Part shown: in pieces, positions 1 to 8,904 of the stretch
Layout: each line of letters starts with the position of its first letter
Position numbering within the stretch: the first letter of the stretch is position 1
NCBI RefSeq assembly: GCF_023100685.1
Contig: NZ_CP090064.1
Location: 3,720,001 to 3,784,000 of the forward strand
Source of the DNA: Proteus vulgaris
GTDB taxonomy: Bacteria > Pseudomonadota > Gammaproteobacteria > Enterobacterales > Enterobacteriaceae
Length of the DNA: 64,000 nt
Reading direction: 5' to 3'
The notes under the pieces: model-generated
Told to the model about the DNA's origin: nothing
Databases searched by the model: none
The model's input: the letters and a program-made list of their open reading frames with translations, nothing else
Program-made: the position numbers and the translations under genes

Positions 1-915
1 ATCATTATTTAAGATCTCACTGTGAAAGCGAACAATCTCTGTCTTGCCTTTCATTGTTCTATCAAGAATATCAGGCAATTTGCATTCACGCCTACTGTCT
101 AACGACAATAAAGAAAAGTGATTATAGATATCCTCAGATTGACTTGGTGAATTTTGGGAATTAAACGGATCGGCTTGTGCCGTGGTTAAAATCGCACGAC
201 GTTGTTCAAAAGGCTCTGAGTTTTCAATAACAGGTACATCAGGCGCTAATTTATATTGCATTAATGTGTCGTTAGGCACGATATAACTGCGATACCAAAT
301 ATCACTATTCGCTAAATTCGTTAACGGATCATGATTACCATCAGGTGATCCCAATAAATAAACATTCTTTTTGGCACCTTGCCATAGAAAGGTGACTCGC
401 TTTTTATCATGATCATAAGGCTCAATCAGAGGAGCCCCTTCTTGGCGTATTTGTTGCCAAAATGCCTGAATATTTTTTTGATCAAGTTGTTTAGCGAGCG
501 TTTGTAAACGAGGGCTAGTTGGTGCAATACCAGCATTTTTATCTAACGGTTGATAAGGTTGTGTTGTTAGCATGAATTGCCACTGCTTTTTAGCTTCACC
601 TTGTGCAACTAATTGATAATTTGCCGTTTTAGGTAATAGAAAGCGTACTTTCTGTTGTCCATCAGCGGGAATATCCTTTAACAAACTACGAATATGAGTG
701 CCGTTTTGTGTCTCTAACCGTAAGTTTTGTATCCCTTTTACGTTTAATTCAACATAACGTTGGCTTTCTAAATGAGCGGTAAAACACAACGTATTGTTGT
801 TATCAAACTGACCTGTCATTTCTTTATTTTCAGTTACTGCTAAGCAACTTGCAAAGCTGGGAAAAGAGGCCATCAATGCGCATATCATCAGAGGAATTCT
901 CACTTTATTTCTCAT
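1..915 (-). CDS. Fes-like siderophore esterase, N-terminal part (runs off window)
   Basis: The minus-strand frame is open from an ATG at 913-915 to the window edge. The protein begins with a likely signal peptide ending near SFPSFAS. Around residues 165-215 it has a segment (VTFLWQGAKKNVYLLG, then DIWYRSYIVP and KLAPDVP) that resembles the N-terminal domain of enterochelin esterases (Fes/IroD, DUF3327). The family hydrolyses the ester bonds of ferric catecholate siderophores so iron can be released. The catalytic alpha/beta-hydrolase half lies outside the window. The signal peptide suggests a periplasmic enzyme, unlike cytoplasmic Fes. A Fur-type box sits just upstream, so iron repression is likely. 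The family call rests on my reading of the N-terminal domain only. Confidence 0.7.
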   Translation of the reverse strand, partial: MRNKVRIPLMICALMASFPSFASCLAVTENKEMTGQFDNNNTLCFTAHLESQRYVELNVKGIQNLRLETQNGTHIRSLLKDIPADGQQKVRFLLPKTANYQLVAQGEAKKQWQFMLTTQPYQPLDKNAGIAPTSPRLQTLAKQLDQKNIQAFWQQIRQEGAPLIEPYDHDKKRVTFLWQGAKKNVYLLGSPDGNHDPLTNLANSDIWYRSYIVPNDTLMQYKLAPDVPVIENSEPFEQRRAILTTAQADPFNSQNSPSQSEDIYNHFSLLSLDSRRECKLPDILDRTMKGKTEIVRFHSEILNND

Positions 916-943
916 TATTAACTATTGTGAGAATCAATAGTAA

Positions 944-958
944 TGATAACTGTTATCA
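944..958 (-). promoter_or_regulatory. Fur box upstream of the Fes-like gene
   Basis: TGATAACTGTTATCA is a perfect 7-1-7 inverted repeat about 30 bp upstream of the esterase start. It closely matches the TGATAAT-N-ATTATCA Fur consensus. With ferrous iron, Fur would repress the esterase. It fits the iron-release role of the gene. Confidence 0.75.
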
Positions 959-1019
959 ATTCAATAAAAATTAAGCGTGTACAAATTTATAATAAATTTA
1001 GTGCCTCAGTAAAAAATAA

Positions 1020-1054
1020 TAAAAACCTCCCCAATCATTTTGGTTATTGAGGAG
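1020..1054 (-). terminator. Rho-independent terminator after the DUF218 gene
   Basis: The minus strand reads CTCCTCAAT, a 10-nt loop and ATTGGGGAG (stem with one G-T pair), followed by a T-rich stretch. It lies about 40 bp past the DUF218 stop codon. Confidence 0.7.
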
Positions 1055-1092
1055 ATTTCCTTTCTAAACTAATTAACGTTAAAACGCTCCCA

Positions 1093-2232
1093 TTAACGCT
1101 CTTCTAGTGGATAGCTACGGAAACTCCATAGCCCTAATGCTTTTAAGCCATCACGATAAATGCCTTGTATATCTGATTTACTTGCCTTTTGTAATTCAGC
1201 TAATGGCTTATCTGGTGCAACAACGGTTAAATAAGTAATGTCACTTGGGCCACTTTGCCAGCTTGCAAGCGTGAAAATCGCATCGGCACGACGAACATGA
1301 CTACCAGAGCTAATAATAACGGCTGTTTTAATACGATGTTTGGTTAAAGCATAACGGCTAAATAATGCATTTTCGACGGTTGTACGGGCATAGTTTTCTT
1401 GGAAAATACGCTCTGGTGCAATACCGTTTTTCACCAACCAATCCGCCATTAATTTGCCTTCCGTTTGATGTGCTTTTGGCACGCCCCCCGTAACGACAAT
1501 CATAGCTTCAGGTAATTGTTTAGCCACTTCTAAAGTTTTATTTAAACGTTCAATTAAAATCTTATTCATTGTGCCATCGGGATTTAAAGCATAACCCAAT
1601 GTCACAATCGCGTTGTTATCTTTGGTTTTATTTAGTTTTGCCAAATCTGCCGGTGTCAATTTATCACTTAAAGGCATTTTACTTACGCGATCAATCTCTG
1701 CAAAAAAGCGACTAATCTCTTCAGCTTTAGCTGGATTTAATGATTTCAATTTATTGAAATATGCTTCGCTCTCTTTATCTTTTCCTTCAAAACGAGTCCA
1801 TGAAGTGACATAAATTAGCGCGTCAATATCATCAGGTGCTGCTTCTAAAATCTGTTTATAAATAGTAATCGCGCGAGGAACATCATTGTTATAGATATAA
1901 GCACTCGCGGTGCTAAATAATAAATCGAGACGGTAAGGTTCTAATTTATAAGCTTGTTGCAGTTTTTGTGCCACTATTTCCATATTTGATGGCAATTTTC
2001 CCGTAAATCCTGCATCTGACACTCGTGCCGGAGATTTAAAGGCATCTAACGCATCTTGGATCAAACTATCAACCGTTTGGCGCTGTGAGACATACTGCTG
2101 ATAGCTATTATCTGGTTGATGAACTTTTTGATAAGCCAATGCAGTTGATGAGACGGTAAAACCTAAAGCGGCAATCGCTAACGAAATGACTGTTTTCTTG
2201 ATATGAAGTGAAACACGGGAAGGTTGCGCCAT
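1093..2232 (-). CDS. YdcF/SanA/ElyC-family (DUF218) envelope protein with TPR-like N-terminal half
   Basis: A 379-residue protein with an N-terminal hydrophobic segment (about residues 13-33, ending STALA) that reads as a signal peptide or anchor. Residues about 80-165 look like TPR helices (LEPYRLDLLFSTASAYIY, AITIYKQILEAAPDDIDAL). The DUF218 domain runs from about residue 205 (IVTLGYALNPDG) through IVVTGG and SSGSHVRRADAIF. DUF218 proteins such as SanA and ElyC are linked to envelope integrity and peptidoglycan or lipid-carrier metabolism, but the substrate is not known here. It is a single-gene transcript with its own terminator. The TPR plus DUF218 pairing is longer than E. coli SanA or YdcF. 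Confidence 0.75.
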   Translation of the reverse strand: MAQPSRVSLHIKKTVISLAIAALGFTVSSTALAYQKVHQPDNSYQQYVSQRQTVDSLIQDALDAFKSPARVSDAGFTGKLPSNMEIVAQKLQQAYKLEPYRLDLLFSTASAYIYNNDVPRAITIYKQILEAAPDDIDALIYVTSWTRFEGKDKESEAYFNKLKSLNPAKAEEISRFFAEIDRVSKMPLSDKLTPADLAKLNKTKDNNAIVTLGYALNPDGTMNKILIERLNKTLEVAKQLPEAMIVVTGGVPKAHQTEGKLMADWLVKNGIAPERIFQENYARTTVENALFSRYALTKHRIKTAVIISSGSHVRRADAIFTLASWQSGPSDITYLTVVAPDKPLAELQKASKSDIQGIYRDGLKALGLWSFRSYPLEER

Positions 2233-2624
2233 TATCTTGTCCTTTTACGAAAAATAGTCTGCTTCTTCACTTGAACGAATGAAGATAGAGAGTGTGACTC
2301 CTCACACCTAATGGCAAAAGAAATACACACCGATAAATCTATACCTGTTATCTATAATAGAGATCCCTACATTAATTTTCAGTAACCTTTTTCACCTTAT
2401 TGAAAAAAATAGCATTATTACGTAGATAGCTTATTTGACAGATTTTTTTATATATTTTTATCTTTTGGTAAGTGATTTTGTTCTGATAGTGCATCAGTGG
2501 CAAAGAATAATAAATAAAAGGGAATTACTCTGAGAGGAAAGTGTTGAGTTTTGAGTTTTGAGATCTGTGATTATTTTTATCCTTAAATATAAAACGCCCC
2601 TTAAGGCGTTTTATATTTATGTAT
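2233..2624. other. Intergenic region, promoter side of the DUF218 gene
   Basis: An AT-rich stretch of about 390 bp between the DUF218 gene start and the nadR stop. It must hold the DUF218 promoter. The only distinct structure I see is the nadR terminator at its right end; no ORF here is convincing. Confidence 0.6.
2585..2618 (-). terminator. Terminator of the serB-radA-nadR cluster
   Basis: A perfect 14-bp stem with a 6-nt loop, AT-rich at the base so that either strand ends in a T-rich run. It lies directly after the nadR stop codon. Confidence 0.85.
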
Positions 2625-3869
2625 TTACTCAATATGCTTTGATTGCATCATCAATAATTCTCTGACTAATTCAACGCAACTTAAGAAGCGCTCATCATAA
2701 TCAGGTGAGTTAACTTTGATATACTCAATATTGTTTTTATCTAGCATTTCCATCAGTAAAGTTTGGAAGAGTCGACGATCTTTATCACTGCCTAAACTGC
2801 GTAAACCATCCGCTACCCATGGCGTGTTATTTTCTAAAACAATCACTAAATCAAAACGGTACTCATCAATAAGTGCTTGTACGAAAGGGTGTTCTTTACC
2901 TTCATAACGTAAACAAAATGCCTGAGTAGTGACAAAATCCGTATCAATAAAAGCCACTTTATTGGCATATTTAACAGCAAAATCAATATATTGAGCATGT
3001 CCCAATGCAATTTTATCGTAGTCCGAATATTGTAATGCCATCTCGTCTCCACCTAAATGAGAGAAAACATAATCGCGACCATACTCCCATGCACTGGTTG
3101 TATTGAAGATATTGGCAAGCTTATTGACCAATGTTGATTTACCGCTAGATTCACCGCCTAAAATAGCCACGGTGCGCACAAAGAAGGGTTTAACTTCTGT
3201 TGGAATATATTCCCAATATTTAAAAGGTGCTTGGCGAATTTGACTACCACTGATATTCATAAATGAGCGTTCTGGATCAATCAATATCGTTTCAATACCC
3301 AAGAAAGCATTATATTGATCCGCATCATCACGTTCACTGGTATAGATAAAATCAGGTGAAATTTGTTTTTCACGCAAAAAGGTTTTGATCCCTTCACTCC
3401 ACATTTCCCAACCATGAGGTTGTGGCTCAATACCATGCTCATCAAATTCATGAATACGAATATTTTTTTGATATTTAAAAGTTTGCAATAACCAGCGTAA
3501 TCTATCACTGACAGTTGGTTGCTGTGACATCGCACTATTGATAAATAGGTTCTTATCGCGAGGTTCGTCATGACAGAGGATCACATGTAGTTCATCAACT
3601 TGGCTACAAGCACGTTGAATTAAATAGATATGCCCTGTGTGAAGAGGATAAAATTTACCAAAAATAACACCAATTGTTTTCTTTTTGACTGGATATTCTA
3701 ACCCCAAGAATTGATGTAATGCCGACATTTTTTGCGCACTGGGGCTCTTGATTTTATTATTAATCAATTGGCTAAGATAGCCTTTTGTCATATCACTTTC
3801 ATCAGCAACGTGTTGTAAGGTGTATCCATTTTTTCTGATAGCCTGTTTGATATAATCAAAAGGTCCCAT
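2625..3869 (-). CDS. nadR: NadR: NAD biosynthesis repressor, NMN adenylyltransferase and ribosylnicotinamide kinase
   Basis: A 414-residue trifunctional protein. Residues about 10-45 form the helix-turn-helix (YTLQHVADESDMTKGYLSQL) that represses NAD biosynthesis genes. The nucleotidyltransferase motif GKFYPLHTGH lies at residues 71-80, with the partner motif ISGSQIR near 205. A kinase P-loop, GGESSGKST, lies near 238-246. The family makes NAD from NMN and phosphorylates nicotinamide riboside in the cytoplasm. It starts 11 bp after radA, so it is probably co-transcribed with serB-radA as in E. coli. Length matches the family. Confidence 0.97.
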   Translation of the reverse strand: MGPFDYIKQAIRKNGYTLQHVADESDMTKGYLSQLINNKIKSPSAQKMSALHQFLGLEYPVKKKTIGVIFGKFYPLHTGHIYLIQRACSQVDELHVILCHDEPRDKNLFINSAMSQQPTVSDRLRWLLQTFKYQKNIRIHEFDEHGIEPQPHGWEMWSEGIKTFLREKQISPDFIYTSERDDADQYNAFLGIETILIDPERSFMNISGSQIRQAPFKYWEYIPTEVKPFFVRTVAILGGESSGKSTLVNKLANIFNTTSAWEYGRDYVFSHLGGDEMALQYSDYDKIALGHAQYIDFAVKYANKVAFIDTDFVTTQAFCLRYEGKEHPFVQALIDEYRFDLVIVLENNTPWVADGLRSLGSDKDRRLFQTLLMEMLDKNNIEYIKVNSPDYDERFLSCVELVRELLMMQSKHIE

Positions 3870-3880
3870 AATTAGCTCCT

Positions 3881-5272
3881 TTAGAAGTCTTCTAAATCAT
3901 CAAGAACAGATAATGCATCTGACAGTTTTTTCACACCATACACTTTCATATCCGGTGGATTTTTCTTTGGCATATTTGCACTCGGTACAATGGCTCGTTT
4001 AAAACCATGTTTTGCTGCTTCTGCAATACGCTCTTGCCCACTCGGTACAGGTCGAATTTCTCCCGCAAGGCCGACTTCACCAAATATCACTAAATCACGT
4101 GGTAAAGGACGATTACGAAAACTCGATACTAATGATAATAACAAGGCTAAATCAGCACTGGTTTCTGTGACTTTAACCCCTCCTACCACATTGACAAAAA
4201 CGTCCTGATCAGACATTTGTAATCCGCCATGGCGGTGTAAAACTGCAAGTAGAATAGCAAGGCGATTTTGCTCTAACCCCACAGCCACACGGCGTGGATT
4301 TGATAGCATCGAGTGATCAACTAATGCTTGGATCTCAACCAATAAAGGCCTTGTTCCTTCCCATACCACCATCACAGAACTGCCTGATGTGATCTCATCT
4401 CCTCGACTTAAAAAGATAGCAGAAGGATTACTCACTTCTCGCAATCCTTGCTCTGTCATTGCAAAGACACCCAATTCATTAACGGCACCAAAACGATTTT
4501 TATGGCTACGTAAGGTACGAAAACGAGAGTCTGTTTCGCCATCAAGCATAACAGAGCAGTCAATACAGTGTTCTAGCACTTTCGGCCCAGCTAAGGTGCC
4601 ATCTTTTGTTACATGACCTACCATAATAATGGCAACATCATTGGTTTTAGCAAAACGAGTCAGATAAGCGGCCGTTTCACGTACTTGAGCAACACTGCCC
4701 GGTGAAGATTGAATATCCGCCATATGCATCACTTGAATAGAGTCAATCACCATCAATTTAGGCTTTTCTTGTGAAGCAATTAAACAGATTTGCTCAATGC
4801 TGGTTTCTGACAACATATTCAGTTCTGCTGTCGGTAAACCTAATCGATGAGCGCGCATAGCGACTTGTTGTAGCGACTCTTCACCCGTGACATACAGCGT
4901 TTTCATTTCAGTAGCTAAACGGCACATAGTCTGTAGTAATAAAGTACTCTTACCTGCGCCGGGACTTCCCCCGATTAAAATGGCACTTCCGGGAACAACG
5001 CCACCACCTAATACTCGGTCAAACTCTTTAAATCCTGTGGAGAATCGGGGTAATGCTTCAAGGCTAATTTCCGATAACTTTTGAACACGACTAACACCTT
5101 TAGCATCCCCCGCAAAGCCACTAAAGCGTTCATTACGGGAGGAAGAGGTGGCAGCAAGACGAATTTCTGTAATTGTATTCCACGCATGGCAAGCCGAGCA
5201 TTGCCCTTGCCAGCGAGGATAATCTGCACCACATTCATTACATACAAAGGCTCTTTTTGCTGCTTTTGCCAC
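3881..5272 (-). CDS. radA: RadA/Sms DNA repair branch-migration ATPase
   Basis: A 463-residue protein with an N-terminal C4 zinc finger (CNECG...CSAC, residues 11-28), a RecA-like ATPase core with Walker A GGSPGAGKST near residue 105, the RadA-specific KNRFG motif near 255, and a Lon-protease-like C-terminal domain. RadA promotes branch migration of recombination intermediates. It lies 37 bp after serB and 11 bp before nadR, the same order as in E. coli. Confidence 0.97.
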   Translation of the reverse strand: MAKAAKRAFVCNECGADYPRWQGQCSACHAWNTITEIRLAATSSSRNERFSGFAGDAKGVSRVQKLSEISLEALPRFSTGFKEFDRVLGGGVVPGSAILIGGSPGAGKSTLLLQTMCRLATEMKTLYVTGEESLQQVAMRAHRLGLPTAELNMLSETSIEQICLIASQEKPKLMVIDSIQVMHMADIQSSPGSVAQVRETAAYLTRFAKTNDVAIIMVGHVTKDGTLAGPKVLEHCIDCSVMLDGETDSRFRTLRSHKNRFGAVNELGVFAMTEQGLREVSNPSAIFLSRGDEITSGSSVMVVWEGTRPLLVEIQALVDHSMLSNPRRVAVGLEQNRLAILLAVLHRHGGLQMSDQDVFVNVVGGVKVTETSADLALLLSLVSSFRNRPLPRDLVIFGEVGLAGEIRPVPSGQERIAEAAKHGFKRAIVPSANMPKKNPPDMKVYGVKKLSDALSVLDDLEDF

Positions 5273-5309
5273 ACTTCTCTCCCTACGATAACAATTCTAA
5301 AAAACGTGT

Positions 5310-6287
5310 TTAACGCTCTTCGTGTTTTAAACCACCACTTAAAATACACATCACACCCATTAAATCGGCATGACGAATAGCCACTTTTGCCTGAGCATAC
5401 ACTTTTGGTTTTGCATGATAGGCAATGCCCAGTCCTGCCTTTCTCAACATTTTAAGATCGTTTGCGCCATCACCAATGGCAATAGTTTGCTCCATTGGGA
5501 TCTCTAAATCTTTGGCTAAACGCGCAAGCACTTGTGCTTTATATTTTGCATCAACAATAGTGCCTTTGACTTTACCTGTTAGCTTGCCATCTTTAATTTC
5601 AAGATGATTAGCAACAGCAGACACTAAGCGTAATTTTTGTTTTAGGTTGTCTGCAAAATAAGTAAAGCCGCCTGATGCAATAGCAATATGCCAATCCATC
5701 GCCTGAAGTTTGCGCACTAAGCTCGTTAACCCCGGCATAAGAGGCAAATCATCCATCACTTTTTGCAAAATAGAAGCGTCGGCTCCTTTAAGTTCAGCAA
5801 CACGGAGTTTTAAGCTTTCGCTAAAATCCATTTCACCTTGCATAGCGCGTTCTGTTATTGCCGCAACTTTATCACCCACTCCCGCAAGTTTGGCGATTTC
5901 ATCAATACACTCAATTTGAATAGCCGTTGAGTCCATATCCATCACTAAAAGCCCAGGAGAACGCAAGCGAGGAATTTCACCTAGTGGAACGACATCTAGG
6001 CCACATTCATCAGATAAACGGCGAATTCTACGGGTTAGGCTACCTGCAATACGCACAACTTGGTAATCATCAATACGCCATGAAGAAACCACTACGATTG
6101 CCACACCTAATTTATGTTGGAACTCACTTATTCTTTTCTTATCAAGTTCACGTCCATAAAGTAACCACCCACTATCACCAGCGCGGTAATCTAGTGGCAT
6201 TACCTCTTCACCACTGAGTGATAACGGCAGACCTGGCCATTTACGGATTTCATCCGGTAAATAGCAATAGGTCAGACTATTTGACAT
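5310..6287 (-). CDS. serB: Phosphoserine phosphatase
   Basis: A 325-residue HAD-family hydrolase catalysing the last step of serine synthesis, phosphoserine to serine. The nucleophile motif MDMDSTAIQ lies near residue 117, the second motif IASGGFTYF near 205, and the magnesium-binding motif IGDGANDLKML near 270. The N-terminal third is the regulatory extension typical of enterobacterial SerB (E. coli 322 residues). First gene of the serB-radA-nadR cluster, divergent from smp. Confidence 0.97.
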   Translation of the reverse strand: MSNSLTYCYLPDEIRKWPGLPLSLSGEEVMPLDYRAGDSGWLLYGRELDKKRISEFQHKLGVAIVVVSSWRIDDYQVVRIAGSLTRRIRRLSDECGLDVVPLGEIPRLRSPGLLVMDMDSTAIQIECIDEIAKLAGVGDKVAAITERAMQGEMDFSESLKLRVAELKGADASILQKVMDDLPLMPGLTSLVRKLQAMDWHIAIASGGFTYFADNLKQKLRLVSAVANHLEIKDGKLTGKVKGTIVDAKYKAQVLARLAKDLEIPMEQTIAIGDGANDLKMLRKAGLGIAYHAKPKVYAQAKVAIRHADLMGVMCILSGGLKHEER

Positions 6288-6396
6288 ACTTATTCTCCTG
6301 TTTTCCCCTGTCTGAACAAAATAATCGTTATTCAGCCTATTCTATCTCTGACTCATCTGGCAACATGCACATACTTGCTTACGCAAAAGGATGAAC

Positions 6397-7131
6397 ATGC
6401 TTAAAGACAAACTAAAATTCAAACTACAAAAAACGGCGATTATACTGATTTGTATCGCACTATTGGCATTTCTTATGCAGGGCGCGTCTTATTTTAGCCG
6501 TGCTAATCAGCATGCCCGAATTACCCAGTTTGAAGAGCTTGCAAAAACGCTGGCAGAACAAGTTGCGTTCTCTTTATCCACTTATCTGGATGACAGTAGC
6601 AAAGATAACGTAAATCCCCTCATTATGGCTAATTTAAATCATCTAACTCACAATAGTCGGGTGCTTGATGCCAGCCTTTATTTAGAAGATGGTACACAAA
6701 TAGCGCATAGTGGTGAAAATGTCACTGTTAAAGAGCGATTAGCGCTAGAAGGACAAAAGAGTGGTGGTTCTTTTAATCACCAACTTGTTGTTCCCGTACC
6801 GGGCAAAGATAAACCGAAGGGATTTTTAAGGCTAACATTAGATACTCACCAGTTGGTCACTGAATCAAGCCAAGTCGATAACACAACAAATTTATTACGT
6901 GTGATGCTATTAGTTGCGCTCGCCATTGGCTTTTTACTTTCTCATAACCTGCTTCAGTTAACCCCCGTTCATTGGCAACAATCGCCCTATTTATTAACGG
7001 CTAATTTACCGCCTCGTACTGAAAAAGAGGAAGATGAAGACAGTGAAGATGAAAATAATGAAGAAAATGAATCAAAAGAGAGTGTCAAAGAGGAAAATAA
7101 CGACACTGATAATAAAATAGATAAAACATAA
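6397..7131 (+). CDS. smp: Smp (YtjB) membrane protein with acidic C-terminal tail
   Basis: An inner-membrane protein of the Smp/YtjB family, here 244 residues. Transmembrane helices lie near residues 12-32 and 168-188, flanking a periplasmic domain. I start it at the second ATG: the Shine-Dalgarno AAAGG ends right against the ATG at 6391 but sits 6 nt before the one at 6397. The last 40 or so residues are almost entirely acidic (KEEDEDSEDENNEENESKES), which makes the protein longer than I recall for E. coli Smp. It is divergent from serB, as in E. coli. Function in the family is poorly defined. Confidence 0.85.
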   Translation: MLKDKLKFKLQKTAIILICIALLAFLMQGASYFSRANQHARITQFEELAKTLAEQVAFSLSTYLDDSSKDNVNPLIMANLNHLTHNSRVLDASLYLEDGTQIAHSGENVTVKERLALEGQKSGGSFNHQLVVPVPGKDKPKGFLRLTLDTHQLVTESSQVDNTTNLLRVMLLVALAIGFLLSHNLLQLTPVHWQQSPYLLTANLPPRTEKEEDEDSEDENNEENESKESVKEENNDTDNKIDKT

Positions 7132-7158
7132 ATTCTTATTCTTTAACGAATTACTTAG

Positions 7159-7193
7159 TGAGTTTAGTGGATCATTAACTAAACTCATTTTTT
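7159..7193 (+). terminator. Terminator after smp
   Basis: TGAGTTTAGT and ACTAAACTCA form a perfect 10-bp stem with a 9-nt loop, followed by six T residues on the plus strand. Confidence 0.85.
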
Positions 7194-7229
7194 ATATCTA
7201 ATTAACTATAAATTAGATATATCTAATTT
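7194..7229 (+). promoter_or_regulatory. Alternating ATATCTAATT half-sites upstream of yjjI
   Basis: ATATCTAATT (7194-7203), its reverse complement AATTAGATAT (7211-7220) and ATATCTAATT again (7219-7228) follow in alternating orientation. The last two form a perfect 20-bp palindrome at 7210-7229. It lies about 135 bp before the yjjI start, where an operator would be expected. The regulator is unknown to me. Confidence 0.45.
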
Positions 7230-7362
7230 ATGCGTATTTTCGTGCTATTTCCTTAATCTTTAAAGGGGTTTTGTTTAAAGTCACGGTAAATTCTGACCAA
7301 GTCATTAACCTAAAAAGATAAGTTTTAAATCTTTTTCTGGCTCTTTGAGTACTGAGGTGGTT

Positions 7363-8904
7363 ATGACTGAACAATCTGTTATCCAACGTTGTCAACAAAT
7401 CGTAGAAAATCCAACCCTTTCCCCGGAACAAAAACGTCATTTTCTGGCGTTAGAAGCTGAAAATATGTTGCCTTATCCGTCACTTCCTGATGATGCAGCT
7501 AAAGCGCTTAATGAACGGGTTATCTGTGATATGTATGAAGGTCACGCCCCTTATAAACCTCGTTATGTTTTACCTGATTACGCGAAGTTTTTAGCACAAG
7601 GTTCTCGTTATTTAGAACTCGAACCTGCGCAAGATTTTGACGATGCCTTAAACATGCTGACTATCCTTTATCATCATGTTCCTTCTGTAACCTCTATGCC
7701 TGTTTATTTAGGACGTATTGATAAAATTTTACTGCCTTATGTCGGCGAGTTAACCGAAGAACAGCTTTACCCTAAATTAAAACGCTTCTGGCGTTATCTT
7801 GATAGAACGCTACCAGATGCTTTTATGCACGCCAATATTGGTCCAGAAGACTCTGTTCTTACACGTTTAATTCTTAAAGTGGATGTTGAGCTTCAACAAG
7901 TCGCACCTAATCTCACATTTATTTATGATGCGAATTCAACACCAACAGATTTACTTCACCAAGCCATTACTAATATTTGCCACAGTAGCAAACCTCATAT
8001 TGCTAATGGTACCTTGCAAGATGCGGTATTTGGTAAAGATGAATATGGCATTGTGAGTTGTTATAACTCTCTGCCTCAAAGTGGTGGTGGTAGCACCTTA
8101 GTGCGTATAAATCTTAAAGAGGTTGCACAGCGTAGCCAAGATAGTCGCGATTTTCTTGATAATGTATTGCCTTTTTATATGCAAAAACAGATTGAGATCA
8201 TCGATGCCCGTTGTGAGTTTCTCTATGAAAAATCTAACTTCTTTAAACAGAGTTTCTTAGTTGAAGAAGGATTAATCTCACCTGATCGTTTTGCGCCAAT
8301 GTTTGGTATTTACGCCATGGCAGAAGCCGTAGCACTTCTACTCGAAAAAGAAGGCAAGCAAGCTGCTTATGGTGATAATGGATCTGCCAACAAACTTAGC
8401 TATATGATCAGCGAAAAATTAGCACAATTTGTCGCTGATACACCGGTTAAATATGGTTGGAAGCATCGCTCAATGTTACATGCTCAATCGGGCATTAGCT
8501 CTGATATTGGCACAACCCCTGCGACTCGCATTCCTTATGGTAAAGAGCCAGACCCTGTTACCCATTTAATGACGGTTGCTCCTCACCATCAATTTTATAC
8601 CTCAGGAATTAGCGATATTTTAACGGTTGATGAAACCATCAAACAAAATCCTGATGCCCTAATGCAACTCTGCTTAGGGGCATTTTCTTCAGGATTAAGA
8701 GAATTTACTGCCAATGTAGGTGGTAATGACCTCGTTCGTGTTACAGGCTATATGGTGCGTTTATCGGATTTAAACAAATACAAAGAAGAAGGCTCCCGCC
8801 TTAATACCACTTGGTTAGGTGATGAAGCCACAGCAAACTGTCATATCGCTGAACGTAAACCACGAGTTATTAGTCATGAACAGCAGATGCGTTTCGATAA
8901 ATAA
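7363..8904 (+). CDS. yjjI: YjjI-type glycyl radical enzyme (DUF3029)
   Basis: A 513-residue glycyl radical enzyme homolog. The C-terminal radical loop reads RVTGYMVRLSD (about residues 463-473) with the radical glycine, and a candidate thiyl cysteine lies in VSCYNSL near residue 230. Members of the superfamily use a protein glycyl radical for difficult anaerobic reactions; the substrate of YjjI is unknown. I start at the ATG at 7363 because GAGGTGG lies 5 nt before it; an in-frame TTG at 7345 has no Shine-Dalgarno. The 3' end overlaps yjjW by 29 bp, so the enzyme and its activase are translated from one transcript, as in E. coli. Confidence 0.93.
   Translation: MTEQSVIQRCQQIVENPTLSPEQKRHFLALEAENMLPYPSLPDDAAKALNERVICDMYEGHAPYKPRYVLPDYAKFLAQGSRYLELEPAQDFDDALNMLTILYHHVPSVTSMPVYLGRIDKILLPYVGELTEEQLYPKLKRFWRYLDRTLPDAFMHANIGPEDSVLTRLILKVDVELQQVAPNLTFIYDANSTPTDLLHQAITNICHSSKPHIANGTLQDAVFGKDEYGIVSCYNSLPQSGGGSTLVRINLKEVAQRSQDSRDFLDNVLPFYMQKQIEIIDARCEFLYEKSNFFKQSFLVEEGLISPDRFAPMFGIYAMAEAVALLLEKEGKQAAYGDNGSANKLSYMISEKLAQFVADTPVKYGWKHRSMLHAQSGISSDIGTTPATRIPYGKEPDPVTHLMTVAPHHQFYTSGISDILTVDETIKQNPDALMQLCLGAFSSGLREFTANVGGNDLVRVTGYMVRLSDLNKYKEEGSRLNTTWLGDEATANCHIAERKPRVISHEQQMRFDK

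Noticed and set aside
7228..7440. A 70-codon minus-strand frame at the start of yjjI
   Set aside because: It overlaps the yjjI promoter and 5' end and has no supporting features.
8819..8875. Longer N-terminus for YjjW
   Set aside because: The extra residues come from yjjI sequence in another frame and do not fit the family N-terminus.
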